A DNA stretch of 64,000 nt from Saccharothrix carnea. Lineage in GTDB: Bacteria; Actinomycetota; Actinomycetes; Mycobacteriales; Pseudonocardiaceae. Location: contig NZ_PYAX01000009.1 of the NCBI RefSeq assembly GCF_003014735.1, forward strand, positions 355,302-419,301, read 5' to 3'. Of the stretch, positions 1 to 8,012 are shown piece by piece. Below the pieces are notes generated by a model. The model was given only the letters and a program-made list of their open reading frames with translations. It had not been told where the DNA came from and did not search any database. Within the stretch, counting starts at the first letter, position 1, and every line of letters starts with the position of its first letter. The position numbers were made by a program, and so were the translations under genes.

Positions 1-1
1 C

Positions 2-304
2 CGCTGGACGACCCCGATCCTGTGGGCGTTGAACGAATACGGCCGGCAGCGGTTCGGTGAGTTGGCGCACCGCATCACCACGATCACGCCCAAGGTGCTG
101 ACCCAGCGGCTGAGGCAGTTGGAGCGCGACGGTCTCGTCGTGCGCACCTATCACGCCGAAATGCCGCCCCGGGTGGAGTACGAGATCAGCGAACTCGGGC
201 GCAGCCTCGCCCCGTTGTTCGCACACCTGGCCGAGTGGTCGGCGGAGAACCTGGAAAAGGTCGAGCGGGCCCGTCACGCGCACGACGCCAAGAATCCGCA
301 CTAA
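2..304 (+). CDS. HxlR-family transcriptional regulator, 3' part
   Basis: The reading frame is already open at the window edge (R-W-T-T-P-I-L-W-A-L), so the gene starts upstream and about 100 C-terminal residues are visible. The pattern 'RFGELAHRI..ITPKVLTQRLRQLERDGLVVR' followed by 'PPRVEYEISELGRSL' is the winged helix of HxlR regulators: recognition helix, then the wing with the Y-E-I/L-T/S-x-L-G signature. The conserved Cys of many HxlR proteins would lie before the visible part. A strong hairpin follows the stop. The target is unknown; the convergent P450 gene gives no strong hint. Confidence 0.9.
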   Translation, partial: RWTTPILWALNEYGRQRFGELAHRITTITPKVLTQRLRQLERDGLVVRTYHAEMPPRVEYEISELGRSLAPLFAHLAEWSAENLEKVERARHAHDAKNPH

Positions 305-320
305 TGCGGAAAGGGCGCAA

Positions 321-351
321 CGACCCGCCGCGGCGGCGGTGCGGCGGGTCG
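321..351. terminator. Hairpin between HxlR gene and convergent P450
   Basis: CGACCCGCCGC at 321-331 is perfectly repeated in inverted form at 341-351, leaving a 9-nt loop. It lies between two convergent genes, so it can serve both. There is no clear T-run, as is usual for actinomycete terminators. Confidence 0.6.
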
Positions 352-386
352 ACGCGCGGTACCAGCATGCACCACATTCCTGAGGC

Positions 387-1685
387 TCAGCTGATGGTTT
401 CCACGATCGGGTGTTGTTTTTTCGCGCCGGTGGTCACCGGGAGCTGCGCCGCACCCCGGATGACCCGTGACGGTCGGCGGCGCACCGGGCCCGCCGCTCT
501 CAGGTCCGGGAACCGGCGGAACAGGCCGCGCAGTGCCGCCGCGCCCTCCATCCGGGCCAGGCCCGCGCCGAGGCAGTAGTGGATGCCGGACGAGAACGCG
601 AGGTGCTCGCGCACGTCCGCGCGGCCCGGGTCGAACCGGTGCGGGTCGGCGAACACCGACGGGTCCCGGTTGGCCGCCGCCAGCATCAGCATGACCGGCG
701 TGCCCTTGGCCAGCCGGATCCCGGCGACCTCGGTCGACTCGAACGGCACCCGCACCGTGTACTGCACCGGAGGGTCGTGCCGCAGCGTCTCCTCCACGAC
801 GGCGTCGGCGTAGCCGGGGTCGGCGAGCAGCCGCTCGCGCACCTCGGGGTGCCCGAGCACCGCAAGCACCGAGTTGCCGATCAAGTTGACCGTGGTCTCG
901 AAACCGGCCACCAGCAGCAGTTCCGTGGTGGCGATCAGGTCCTCGCGGGTCAGGTCGTCGTGCGCCACCAGCGCGGACACGACGTCGTCCCCGCCGGGGT
1001 GCCGCCGCCGATGCGCGATCAGGTCGTCCAGGAACGCCTCGAACTCGCGCAACGCCGCTTGCAGCGCCCGCAGCTCACGCAGGTCCCGCACGCCGTCGAG
1101 CGCGTTGACCAACGCGCTGCCCCACCGGGCGAACGTCGCGTGGTCCGCGCCCGGCACGCCGAGCAGGTCGGCGATCACCTGGATCGGCACCCTGGCCGCG
1201 AAGTCGCCGACGAGGTCGAACGTGCGCCGGTCCGCCACCTCGTCCAGGTACTCCTCGACCACCCGCTCGACGGTCGCGGTCTGCGCGCGCAGCCCGCGTG
1301 GCGTGAACCAGGGCGCGACCAGCCGCCGCAGCCGGGTGTGGTCGGGCGGGTTGCGCACCAGGAACGACTCCTCGACCGGGTTGACCAGCCGCCGTCCGTC
1401 GAGCTGGACCGACGAGTCGACCGGTGACAGCGCGCCCGCGGGCAGCGGGCCGAACCCGGGATCGCGCAGCACTCGCGCGCACAACTCGTGCGACGCGGTG
1501 AGGTACAGGCCCATCTTGGTCTTCACCAGCACGCCTTGCCGGCGCACCGACTCGTACACCGGGTAGGGGTCGCGGGTCGGGCTGAGCCCGAGCAACCGGG
1601 CGGCGGGATCGCCGAGGAGGGCTTGCGCCCGGACTACGGCGCGCCCCAGGAACAGCAGCGTCGCGTTCTTCACCGTGGACGGCAT
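387..1685 (-). CDS. Cytochrome P450
   Basis: About 432 aa, normal for a soluble bacterial P450 monooxygenase. It carries the I-helix oxygen-activation motif AGFETT, the K-helix ExxR (EETLRHDPP) and the heme loop FSSGIHYCLG with the axial Cys near residue 371. It would hydroxylate or epoxidise a small hydrophobic substrate using electrons from a ferredoxin; no ferredoxin gene lies beside it. I chose the ATG at 1685 (MPSTVKN...) because the upstream in-frame extension to 1766 is Arg-rich and unlike P450 N-termini. It is divergent from the kinase pair at 1796. The substrate cannot be inferred from the sequence. Confidence 0.93.
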   Translation of the reverse strand: MPSTVKNATLLFLGRAVVRAQALLGDPAARLLGLSPTRDPYPVYESVRRQGVLVKTKMGLYLTASHELCARVLRDPGFGPLPAGALSPVDSSVQLDGRRLVNPVEESFLVRNPPDHTRLRRLVAPWFTPRGLRAQTATVERVVEEYLDEVADRRTFDLVGDFAARVPIQVIADLLGVPGADHATFARWGSALVNALDGVRDLRELRALQAALREFEAFLDDLIAHRRRHPGGDDVVSALVAHDDLTREDLIATTELLLVAGFETTVNLIGNSVLAVLGHPEVRERLLADPGYADAVVEETLRHDPPVQYTVRVPFESTEVAGIRLAKGTPVMLMLAAANRDPSVFADPHRFDPGRADVREHLAFSSGIHYCLGAGLARMEGAAALRGLFRRFPDLRAAGPVRRRPSRVIRGAAQLPVTTGAKKQHPIVETIS

Positions 1686-1795
1686 GCCACCACGGTGGCG
1701 TGAACGCGAGAAAGGTTCAAGCTCGGTCGTCGACGCCGGACGGCCGCGGAAAACGGATCGCCGCACCGGACCGGGCCGAACTACGCTCCCGCCCG

Positions 1796-2278
1796 ATGAC
1801 CACCGTGCTCTGGCTCCTCGGCCCGTCCGGCGTCGGCAAGTCGACGGTCGGCTGGCGGCTCCACCGCCTCCTCGACCGCGGCTCCTACGTCGACGCCGAC
1901 CAGCTGGGCCTGTGCTACCCGTCGAACGCCGACGACCCGGAGAACCACCGGATCAAGTCGAGCGCGCTCGGCGCGTTGTGGCCGGAGTTCAAGGGCTCGC
2001 CGCTCATCGTCTCCGGCTTCCTCAACACCCCCGGGGAAGCCCGCCTGTACACCGATCGCCTGCCCGGCGCGGACATCACGCTGTGCCGGTTGCGGGTGGA
2101 CCACGCCGAGCTGCGCGCCCGCTTCCTGGGCCGCGGCTGGCTCCCCGGGCACGTCGACCAGGCGCTCGACGACGCCGACGCGCTGGAACGCGCCGACTTC
2201 GCCGACTTCACCGTCGACACGGACGGGCGGGCACCCGCCGAGATCGCCGCGGAGATCCGGGAGAGGTGGGCCGCGTGA
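1796..2278 (+). CDS. P-loop nucleotide kinase-like protein (first of tandem pair)
   Basis: 160 aa. The N-terminus is a Walker A loop, LLGPSGVGKST, directly after the initiator Met, as in small adenylate/shikimate kinase-type P-loop proteins. The rest contains Arg-rich, lid-like segments (LRVDHAELRARFLGRGW) but no family-specific signature that I can name. The stop overlaps the GTG of the next gene, which is a diverged paralogue beginning with the same 'TVLWxxGPxxVGKSTVGW' pattern. The phosphate acceptor is unknown. The ATG follows 'CTCCCGCCCG', with no good ribosome-binding site. Confidence 0.75.
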   Translation: MTTVLWLLGPSGVGKSTVGWRLHRLLDRGSYVDADQLGLCYPSNADDPENHRIKSSALGALWPEFKGSPLIVSGFLNTPGEARLYTDRLPGADITLCRLRVDHAELRARFLGRGWLPGHVDQALDDADALERADFADFTVDTDGRAPAEIAAEIRERWAA

Positions 2279-2766
2279 CCGTCCTGTGGATCACCGGGCC
2301 GCGTGCCGTCGGCAAGTCGACCGTGGGCTGGGAGGTGTTCACCCGCCTCTTCGCACACACCAGAACGGCCTACGTCGACCTGGCCCAGATCACCTTCGCC
2401 GCACCGCCGCTGGACGTGGCGGCGAAGGGACGGCGGCTCGACGCCGTCCGACGCGTCTACCGCGAGGCGGGCGCACAACACCTGGTCGTCACCGGCGAAC
2501 TCGAGAACGTCCCGCCGGAGGCGAAGGTGTGCTCGCTGTTCGCGGGCCCCGACGAGCTCGTGGCACGCCTGCTCCTGCGCGGCGCGGGCAAGGGGCCGGC
2601 GATCCCCGGCGACGACCTCCGCGGCCTGCCCGAGGAGGACCTGCGCCGCCTGGCCGTCCCCACCGTCGTGCTGGACGCCGACCTCGTGGTCGACACCGGT
2701 GGCCGGGAGGTCGGGGAGATCGCCGACGAGATCCTGGACTGCTTCTTCCCCGACCTCGGCGCCTAA
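2275..2766 (+). CDS. P-loop nucleotide kinase-like protein (second of tandem pair)
   Basis: 163 aa, starting at a GTG that overlaps the preceding TGA (GTGA), so it is translationally coupled. Walker A is ITGPRAVGKST. Shared start pattern and equal length with the upstream gene point to tandem duplication followed by strong divergence. A C-terminal 'VPTVVLDADLVVDTGG' strand-loop resembles the end of cytidylate/shikimate-like kinase folds. Its stop codon overlaps the stop of the convergent P450 gene. The substrate is unknown. Confidence 0.75.
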   Translation: MTVLWITGPRAVGKSTVGWEVFTRLFAHTRTAYVDLAQITFAAPPLDVAAKGRRLDAVRRVYREAGAQHLVVTGELENVPPEAKVCSLFAGPDELVARLLLRGAGKGPAIPGDDLRGLPEEDLRRLAVPTVVLDADLVVDTGGREVGEIADEILDCFFPDLGA

Positions 2767-3974
2767 CGCCGTCGGACGACCAGTGACGCCAAGCGCCACG
2801 TGCCGCCGTCCGGCGTCCGGCGCGGCGTTCCCGCCGACGCGAGGTCCGGGAACCGCTCCAGCACGGCCGACAGCGCCACCTGCGTCTGCACCCGCGCGAA
2901 CGCGGCGCCGAGGCAGAAGTGCGCGCCGTGCGAGTAGCCGAGGTGGCCGGTCGACGGCGTGCGCGTGACGTCCAGCCGGTCCGGCTCGGCGTAGACCCGG
3001 GGGTCGCGATTGGCCGACACGATCGCCGTCATCACCCGCTCGCCCTTGCCGATCACCACGTCGCCGAAGCCCACCTCTTCCCGCGTGAACCGGGGCACGG
3101 TCAGCAGCTGCGGGCCGACCCACCGCGTCAGCTCCTCCACCGCGCGCGGCACCAGGCCCGGGTCCGCCCGCAGCGCCGCGAGCTGGTCGGGGTGGGTGAG
3201 CAGCGCGTCGAGACCGTTGACGATGAGGTTGGTCGGCGTCTGCCCGGCGATCACCAACTGCCACACCAGGGTCACCAGCTCCGCTTCGGTGAAGCGGTCG
3301 CCGTCCTCGTCGCGCACGCGCAGCAGCTGGGAGATCAGGTCGTCACCCGGTGAGGTCCGGCGCAGCTCGACGGCCTCGATCGCGCCCTCGATCACACCCG
3401 GGATCGCGGCGAGGAACCCCGGCCCGTAGCCGCTCACCACGGCCACCCCGAACTCGCGCCACCGCGGCCGGTGCTCGACCGGGATGCCCACCAGCTCGCA
3501 GATCACGTCCATCGGCAACGGGCGGGCGAAGTGCTCCAGGAGGTCGACGGTGTCGCCGTCCGGCAGGGCGTCGAGCAGCGCGGCCACGATCGCCTCGATC
3601 CGCGGCCGGAACTCCTCCGCCCGGCGCGCGGTGAACGCGGGCGCGGCCAGCCTGCGCAGCCGGAGGTGCTCGGGACCGTTCATCTCGGACATCGTGCGCA
3701 GGTACGGCTTGCAGTGCTCGGGGACGCCCGGCAGGCCCTGGAAGCTGTTCGCGTTCAGCTCGAAGCGCGGGTCGGCGAGCATCGCCTTGGCGTCCTCGTG
3801 CCGGGTGAGGACCCACATGTCGCCCATGCCGGGCACGGTCATCCGCGCCACCGGGCACCGCTCGCGGGCCTGGCCGTAGGCGGTGAACGGGTCGAGCAGC
3901 ACCTCGGGCTTGGTGGGGTCGATCTCGGGAACGGTCAACGCGAACCTCCGGATGTTCAGATCAGATGTTCTCAT
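2763..3974 (-). CDS. Cytochrome P450 with atypical I-helix
   Basis: 403 aa. The K-helix ExxR (EELTRWV) and the heme loop YSHGAHFCLG, with Cys near residue 354, are intact, so a heme-thiolate enzyme is expected. The I-helix segment reads VIAGQTPTNLI where most family members have AGxE/D-T-T. The usual acid-alcohol pair is therefore absent or shifted by one residue, as in some P450s that use substrate-assisted proton delivery. It starts at either of two adjacent ATGs (3977 or 3974) lying inside a palindromic operator shared with the divergent TetR gene, which very probably represses it. Confidence 0.9.
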   Translation of the reverse strand: MRTSDLNIRRFALTVPEIDPTKPEVLLDPFTAYGQARERCPVARMTVPGMGDMWVLTRHEDAKAMLADPRFELNANSFQGLPGVPEHCKPYLRTMSEMNGPEHLRLRRLAAPAFTARRAEEFRPRIEAIVAALLDALPDGDTVDLLEHFARPLPMDVICELVGIPVEHRPRWREFGVAVVSGYGPGFLAAIPGVIEGAIEAVELRRTSPGDDLISQLLRVRDEDGDRFTEAELVTLVWQLVIAGQTPTNLIVNGLDALLTHPDQLAALRADPGLVPRAVEELTRWVGPQLLTVPRFTREEVGFGDVVIGKGERVMTAIVSANRDPRVYAEPDRLDVTRTPSTGHLGYSHGAHFCLGAAFARVQTQVALSAVLERFPDLASAGTPRRTPDGGTWRLASLVVRRR

Positions 3975-3982
3975 CATCTGAA
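3955..3982. promoter_or_regulatory. Palindromic operator between P450 and TetR genes
   Basis: Nested inverted repeats: TTCAGAT (3955-3961) with ATCTGAA (3976-3982), and CAGATG (3962-3967) with CATCTG (3975-3980). The site covers the P450 start codon and lies about 50 bp before the TetR start, which suits a TetR-type operator that closes both divergent promoters. Confidence 0.6.
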
Positions 3983-4029
3983 TGGTCACGGTATCTTGGC
4001 CGCGCGAGGCCTGGCAAACGGGGAGCGTG

Positions 4030-5088
4030 ATGGCGCGGCTGAGCAGGGCGGAGGCGCAGGAGCGCAACCGGGCGCGGGTGCTGGACGCCGCCCGCGCCGA
4101 GTTCGCCGAACGCGGATTCCGGGACGCCAAGATCGACACGATCGCGCAGCGCGCCGAGCTGACCCGGGGCGCGGTGTACTCGAACTTCCCCGGCAAGCGC
4201 GCCCTCTACTTCGCGGTGCTGGCCGACCTCGCGGAACGGGCGACCGCGCCGGCGAACCCGCAACGCGGCTCGAACCGGCGCGAAGCGCTCGGCGCGCTGG
4301 CCCGTGCGTGGGTGATGTCGCTCAGCCACGACGCGTTGGCCCGGGACTTCCTGCCCGAGGTGGCCGCCGAGGAGGTGACGCGCCGTCCGTTCACGCAGTT
4401 GATGAAGCTGGACGCGCTGCTGCTCAGCCTCGCGCTGGAAGCGCTCGACCCGGTCGTGCCGCCGCCCGACGCGCCGCCGATCCGGATGGTCCGCCTCGCC
4501 GAGGTCGTGCTCGCCGCGCTGCACGGCGCGAGCGGGCTGGCCACCGCGGCGCCCGGTTTCCTGGAGCCGTTCGACGTGATCAGCGCGTGCGAGCAGCTCG
4601 CCGGCCTGGAGCTGAACGACTGGTGGGCACCGCCTCCCGCGGCCGTGGTGGTGGGGGAGGACCGGCCGTGGGCGCCGCCGACCGCTCTCGACCTCGTGCG
4701 CGGGTCGGACGTGACGCCGGACGACGACGGCGTGGTGGTCGTGCTGGGGCTGAACCGCCTGGCCGCCGTGGAGGAAGCGGTGCGCGCCGGCGCGCGGGTG
4801 ACCCTCGTGATGGTGACCGGCACGCCGGGGGAGCTGGCACCGTTGGCGCGCTTGGTGTTGGCGCGGCTGTGCGTGAGCCTGCGGCAGGCGTTCCCGGTCG
4901 GGTCCTGGCCCCGGCTGCGGGTGGTGTGCGACGAGACCGGCGCCGTGGCGGGTGCGGCAGGTGTGCCGTCGGTGAGCGACGAGACCGAGGTCGCGATCCG
5001 CGTCGAGGGCGGCCGGGTGGTGGCGCGGGCCGAGGGGTCAGGCGCGGGTCACGCGGTCAGTGCCCGGGCGCGGGTGCCGCGGACCTAG
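4030..5088 (+). CDS. TetR-family regulator with thioredoxin-fold-like C-terminal extension
   Basis: 352 aa, well above the usual 190-220. Residues 10-58 are a TetR helix-turn-helix (IDTIAQRAELTRGAVYSNFPGKRALY), and residues 60-195 are the usual helical ligand domain. A Pro-rich linker (about 200-230) leads to an extra domain at 233-342. There the pattern 'GVVVVLG...ARVTLVMVTGTPGEL...LRVVCDETGAVAGAAGV...VAIRVEGGRVVARAEG' recalls the beta-alpha order of peroxiredoxin/thioredoxin-like folds. Only Cys281 and Cys300 are present and there is no CxxC, so catalysis is doubtful. The start is an ATG preceded by GGGAGC. It probably controls the divergent P450. Confidence 0.85.
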   Translation: MARLSRAEAQERNRARVLDAARAEFAERGFRDAKIDTIAQRAELTRGAVYSNFPGKRALYFAVLADLAERATAPANPQRGSNRREALGALARAWVMSLSHDALARDFLPEVAAEEVTRRPFTQLMKLDALLLSLALEALDPVVPPPDAPPIRMVRLAEVVLAALHGASGLATAAPGFLEPFDVISACEQLAGLELNDWWAPPPAAVVVGEDRPWAPPTALDLVRGSDVTPDDDGVVVVLGLNRLAAVEEAVRAGARVTLVMVTGTPGELAPLARLVLARLCVSLRQAFPVGSWPRLRVVCDETGAVAGAAGVPSVSDETEVAIRVEGGRVVARAEGSGAGHAVSARARVPRT

Positions 5089-5527
5089 CCGCGGACCTGG
5101 TCGGCCTGGTGGTGGCCGGGCGGCGTTCCAACACCTTGCGGAAGTCCGCCGGGATCGGGGTGCTGCGCAGCTCCGGCGTGCCGAAGGAGACGTACCGGTT
5201 CCAGCCGGTGGCGACCGGCGTGCCGTCCACGTCCGCGTCGAAGCCCATGGTCAACGTGGTGGTGCCCAGCGTCCGCACCCGCACCGCGATCCGCAGCAGG
5301 TCGTCGAACCGGGCCGGGCTGAGGTACCGGATGGAGGTCTCGGCCATCACGAAGTCGATGCCGTGCTTCTCCAGCTCCTTGTACGACCCGAGCAGGGACC
5401 GCAGCGTCTCCACCATGGCGGCCTCGAAGAACACCGCGTAGCGCGAGGCGTGCACGATCCCCTGGCGGTCGCAGTCGACCGGGCGCACCCGCACCCGGTG
5501 CACGTGGGCAGGTCGGGCGTCAGCCAT
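5057..5527 (-). CDS. Acyl-CoA thioesterase, hotdog fold (4HBT type)
   Basis: 156 aa. The N-terminal segment 'VRVRPVDCDRQGIVHASRYAVFFEAAM' has the D-x-x-x-x-(H/N)-x-x-x-Y spacing of 4-hydroxybenzoyl-CoA-type thioesterases. The body has the hotdog pattern of a central helix and strands ('SIRYLSPARFDDLLRIAVRV'). It would hydrolyse an acyl-CoA to acid and CoA in the cytoplasm. The last 32 bp overlap the convergent TetR gene, in its poorly conserved Ala/Thr/Arg-rich tail. Natural substrate unknown. Confidence 0.85.
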   Translation of the reverse strand: MADARPAHVHRVRVRPVDCDRQGIVHASRYAVFFEAAMVETLRSLLGSYKELEKHGIDFVMAETSIRYLSPARFDDLLRIAVRVRTLGTTTLTMGFDADVDGTPVATGWNRYVSFGTPELRSTPIPADFRKVLERRPATTRPTRSAARSAAPAPGH

Positions 5528-5568
5528 GTCGGCGATCCTATGGGGTCACCCGGACGGTCCGCCTCGGC

Positions 5569-6726
5569 CTAGCTGTGACTGCTCCGAGCGGTCCGCCTCG
5601 GCCTGGCGGTGACTGCTCCGAGTGACGCGCCCACCAGTTGGCCCGCCGCGACCAGCAGGATCACCGACGTCGGCGACCACGTGGCGAGCAGCGCGCCGCC
5701 GCCCACCGCGCCCACCGCGTACGCCCCGATCTTCAGGCTCGCCCCCGTGGTGGAGACCTGGCCGAGCAGCGCACCCGGCGTGTACCGCTGCCGCGCGGTG
5801 ATCGTGGCGGTCAGCACCGGTCCCTGCGCGAGCCCGCTGACCAGCGCCGGCACCAGCAACACCGGGAAGTGCGGCGCGAGCGGCCACAGCGCGAGCGTCA
5901 CCCCGTACAGCGCGACGGCCGTGAACACCACCCGCTCCGGCCGCCAGAGGTGCAGCCACCGGCGGACCACCAGGAGGCAGCCCACCGCGCCGACCTCGAA
6001 CACCGCCCACACCACCCCGGCCTGGTCGCCGTCCACGCCGAGCGCGCCCACGTGCAGCGGCAGCGCCGTGGCGAGCATGCCGACCGACCCGTACCCGACC
6101 ACGGACGCGACCGTCGCGCCGCGCAACGGCGCCGTGGTGGCCAGGTGCCGCAGGCCCTTCGCGATCGCGGCACGCAGCGAAGGGTGTTCGCCGGGCGGAT
6201 GCGGCGGCACGCGCAACGCGGTCGTGCACAGCCCTCCGGCCAACGACAGCGCGGCGACCACGGCCACCGCGACGGCGGGCGACGCGACCGTGCTCAGCAC
6301 ACCGGCCAACCCGGGCCCCGCGATCGCCGCCGCGTTGAACAGCAGCGCGTCCTGCGAGATGGCCCTGGGCAGGTCGGTGGCCAGGCGCGGAACCAGGCTG
6401 GTGAACCCGCCGCTGGTCATCGGCAACGTGATGCCCGCGACGAACGCCGCGGGCACCAGCCAGGGCGCCGGCGCGAACACCATGGCCACCGCCATCACGG
6501 CGAGCACGAACTGGTTGGCCGCCAACGCCGCCACCGGTCGCCGCGCCCGGTCGAGCCACGCGCCGAGCAGCGGCCCGGACAGGATCGACGGCACCGTGTA
6601 CGCGGCGATCACCACGCCGGACAGCACGGGCGACCCGCTGCGCGCCAAGGCCAGCAGCACCACGGCCACGGCCACCATCTCGTCGGCCAGCCGGGCGAGG
6701 CCCGCCGCCCAGAGGTACCGGACCAT
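5569..6726 (-). CDS. MFS transporter
   Basis: 385 aa with roughly 10-12 hydrophobic segments and a loop 'LGAWLDRARRPV' between helices 2 and 3 matching the MFS motif G-x-x-x-D-R-x-x-R-R. Likely a proton-driven exporter in the cytoplasmic membrane. Its ATG overlaps the TGA of the upstream TetR gene by one base (TGATG), so the two are translationally coupled and the regulator probably responds to something linked with the transported compound. The substrate is unknown. The Ser/Arg-rich C-terminus lies just beyond the thioesterase gene. Confidence 0.88.
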   Translation of the reverse strand: MVRYLWAAGLARLADEMVAVAVVLLALARSGSPVLSGVVIAAYTVPSILSGPLLGAWLDRARRPVAALAANQFVLAVMAVAMVFAPAPWLVPAAFVAGITLPMTSGGFTSLVPRLATDLPRAISQDALLFNAAAIAGPGLAGVLSTVASPAVAVAVVAALSLAGGLCTTALRVPPHPPGEHPSLRAAIAKGLRHLATTAPLRGATVASVVGYGSVGMLATALPLHVGALGVDGDQAGVVWAVFEVGAVGCLLVVRRWLHLWRPERVVFTAVALYGVTLALWPLAPHFPVLLVPALVSGLAQGPVLTATITARQRYTPGALLGQVSTTGASLKIGAYAVGAVGGGALLATWSPTSVILLVAAGQLVGASLGAVTARPRRTARSSHS

Positions 6727-7319
6727 CAGGCCTTGCGCCGGTGTCGGCGGACGCTCTCCTCGACCAGGTCCAGCACGGGTTCGAGGTCGTCCGCGGGCAG
6801 GCCCATGGCCAAGTGCGACACCAGGCCCTCCAGCACCAGCTCCAGGAACGACGTCAGCACGTCCACGTCCACGTCGTCGCGCAGGTTCCCGGCCTCGCGC
6901 TGGCGCTCCAGCCGCTGCCGCGTCGCGTTGGTCAGCTGCCGCGACCGCTCCGCCCACCGCGCCCGGAACTCCGGGTCGGTGCGCAGCCGGCGCGACACCT
7001 CGAGCCGCGTGCCGAGCCAGTCCGCGGGGTGCTCCACGTCGTCGGGGTCGGGCGGGTACAGCAGGTCTCGCATCACCTGCACCAGGCCCTGTTCGGCGAC
7101 GACCTCCGCCATGCGCAGCGCGTCGTCCTCGGCCAGGGCGAGGAACAGCGACTCCTTGTCCCGGAAGTGGTGGAAGATCGCGCCCCTGGACAGGCCGGTA
7201 GCCTCTTCGAGACGGCGCACGGTGGCGCCTTCGTAGCCGAAACGCGCGAAACACGCACGGGCGCCGTCGAGGATCTGGCGGCGACGGGCATCGAGGTGGT
7301 CCTGGCTCACCCTGGGCAC
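6726..7319 (-). CDS. acnR: TetR-family regulator, AcnR-like
   Basis: 197 aa from a GTG (VPRVSQDHLDARRRQIL). The N-terminal arm P-x-V-S-x-D-H-L-x-A-R-R and the helix-turn-helix 'ATVRRLEEATGLSRGAIFHHFRDKESLFLALAEDDA' match what I recall of the repressor encoded next to aconitase in corynebacteria and mycobacteria. Here aconitase is 16 kb away, and the gene is instead coupled to an MFS exporter. A candidate AcnR box lies 38 bp upstream, and a better one overlaps the aconitase promoter (26050-26065). The in-frame extension to 7355 is less likely. The family call is firm; the orthology is inferred. Confidence 0.8.
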   Translation of the reverse strand: MPRVSQDHLDARRRQILDGARACFARFGYEGATVRRLEEATGLSRGAIFHHFRDKESLFLALAEDDALRMAEVVAEQGLVQVMRDLLYPPDPDDVEHPADWLGTRLEVSRRLRTDPEFRARWAERSRQLTNATRQRLERQREAGNLRDDVDVDVLTSFLELVLEGLVSHLAMGLPADDLEPVLDLVEESVRRHRRKA

Positions 7320-7356
7320 CTGTCGATGTTGCCAGGGCCGCCGGACGAAATCCAAT

Positions 7357-7372
7357 CAGTACGTACGGCTTG
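7357..7372 (-). promoter_or_regulatory. Candidate AcnR box upstream of the acnR-like gene
   Basis: On the minus strand CAAGCC-GTAC-GTACTG: the right half fits the published AcnR-type inverted repeat (CAGNAC-N4-GTACTG, from memory) and the left half is degenerate. A perfect 8-bp palindrome GTACGTAC lies at 7359-7366. The position suggests autoregulation and perhaps control of the divergent DUF5753 gene. Confidence 0.4.
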
Positions 7373-7445
7373 CCGTGTCCACTTTGGGGTGTACTTCGCC
7401 GTCTCGGCTCGAAACCCCAGGTCATCGTCACTACGGTGGCGCACC

Positions 7446-7997
7446 GTGACCGCAGGTGAGGACATCCGGCCGCCGTTGAGGCTGGTGCCGGGATTGGGCT
7501 GGTCGAGCCGACCGTCCACGGTGGACCGCAGTCGGCACGGCCCGGACTTGATCGATCTGATCAGGCTCGTCGGCCGTCGCCCCGGCGACACCGCGGACGG
7601 CCCGTCCGGTTGTGCCCTCGTGGTGTTCGAGGCGTTGTGCGTCCCCGAGCCGCTGCGCACACCCGCCTACGCCCTGGCGCTCGGCGACGACGCGGGCGGC
7701 ACCGGCGTCGACCGGCTGCCGCACACCGCCACGCGGTTCTTCGTGCACGAGGCCGCGTTGCACGTCCGCGTCGGCGGCGAAGAGGTCATGGCCGAGCAGT
7801 TGGACGCGCTCGCGGACCGGACCGACGCGCCGGTCCGGCTGGTGCCGTTCGCCGCCGGTCACGTCGGCGTGCTGCGGTCGTCGTTCGCCCTGCCGGACGG
7901 GCGCCGCCCGGCCGAGGTGCTGGACCGGATCGCGCTGGACGTGCCGTCGTCACGGGCGCGGTTGCGCAGCCAGGCCGCGCACTACCGGAACCGGTAG
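7446..7997 (+). CDS. DUF5753-domain protein without helix-turn-helix
   Basis: 183 aa from a GTG. 'FFVHEAALHVRVGGEEVMAEQLDALADRTDAPVRLVPFAAGHVGVLRSSFAL' is the core of DUF5753, normally the C-terminal half of actinomycete XRE regulators of the BldD/Scr1 type. The N-terminal XRE helix-turn-helix is missing, and the first 60 residues resemble none. It may act by pairing with another regulator or binding a ligand. It ends 15 bp before the sugar dehydrogenase gene, so co-transcription is likely. It is divergent from the acnR-like gene. Function not established. Confidence 0.7.
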   Translation: MTAGEDIRPPLRLVPGLGWSSRPSTVDRSRHGPDLIDLIRLVGRRPGDTADGPSGCALVVFEALCVPEPLRTPAYALALGDDAGGTGVDRLPHTATRFFVHEAALHVRVGGEEVMAEQLDALADRTDAPVRLVPFAAGHVGVLRSSFALPDGRRPAEVLDRIALDVPSSRARLRSQAAHYRNR

Positions 7998-8012
7998 GCG
8001 GGAGGAGCACCG

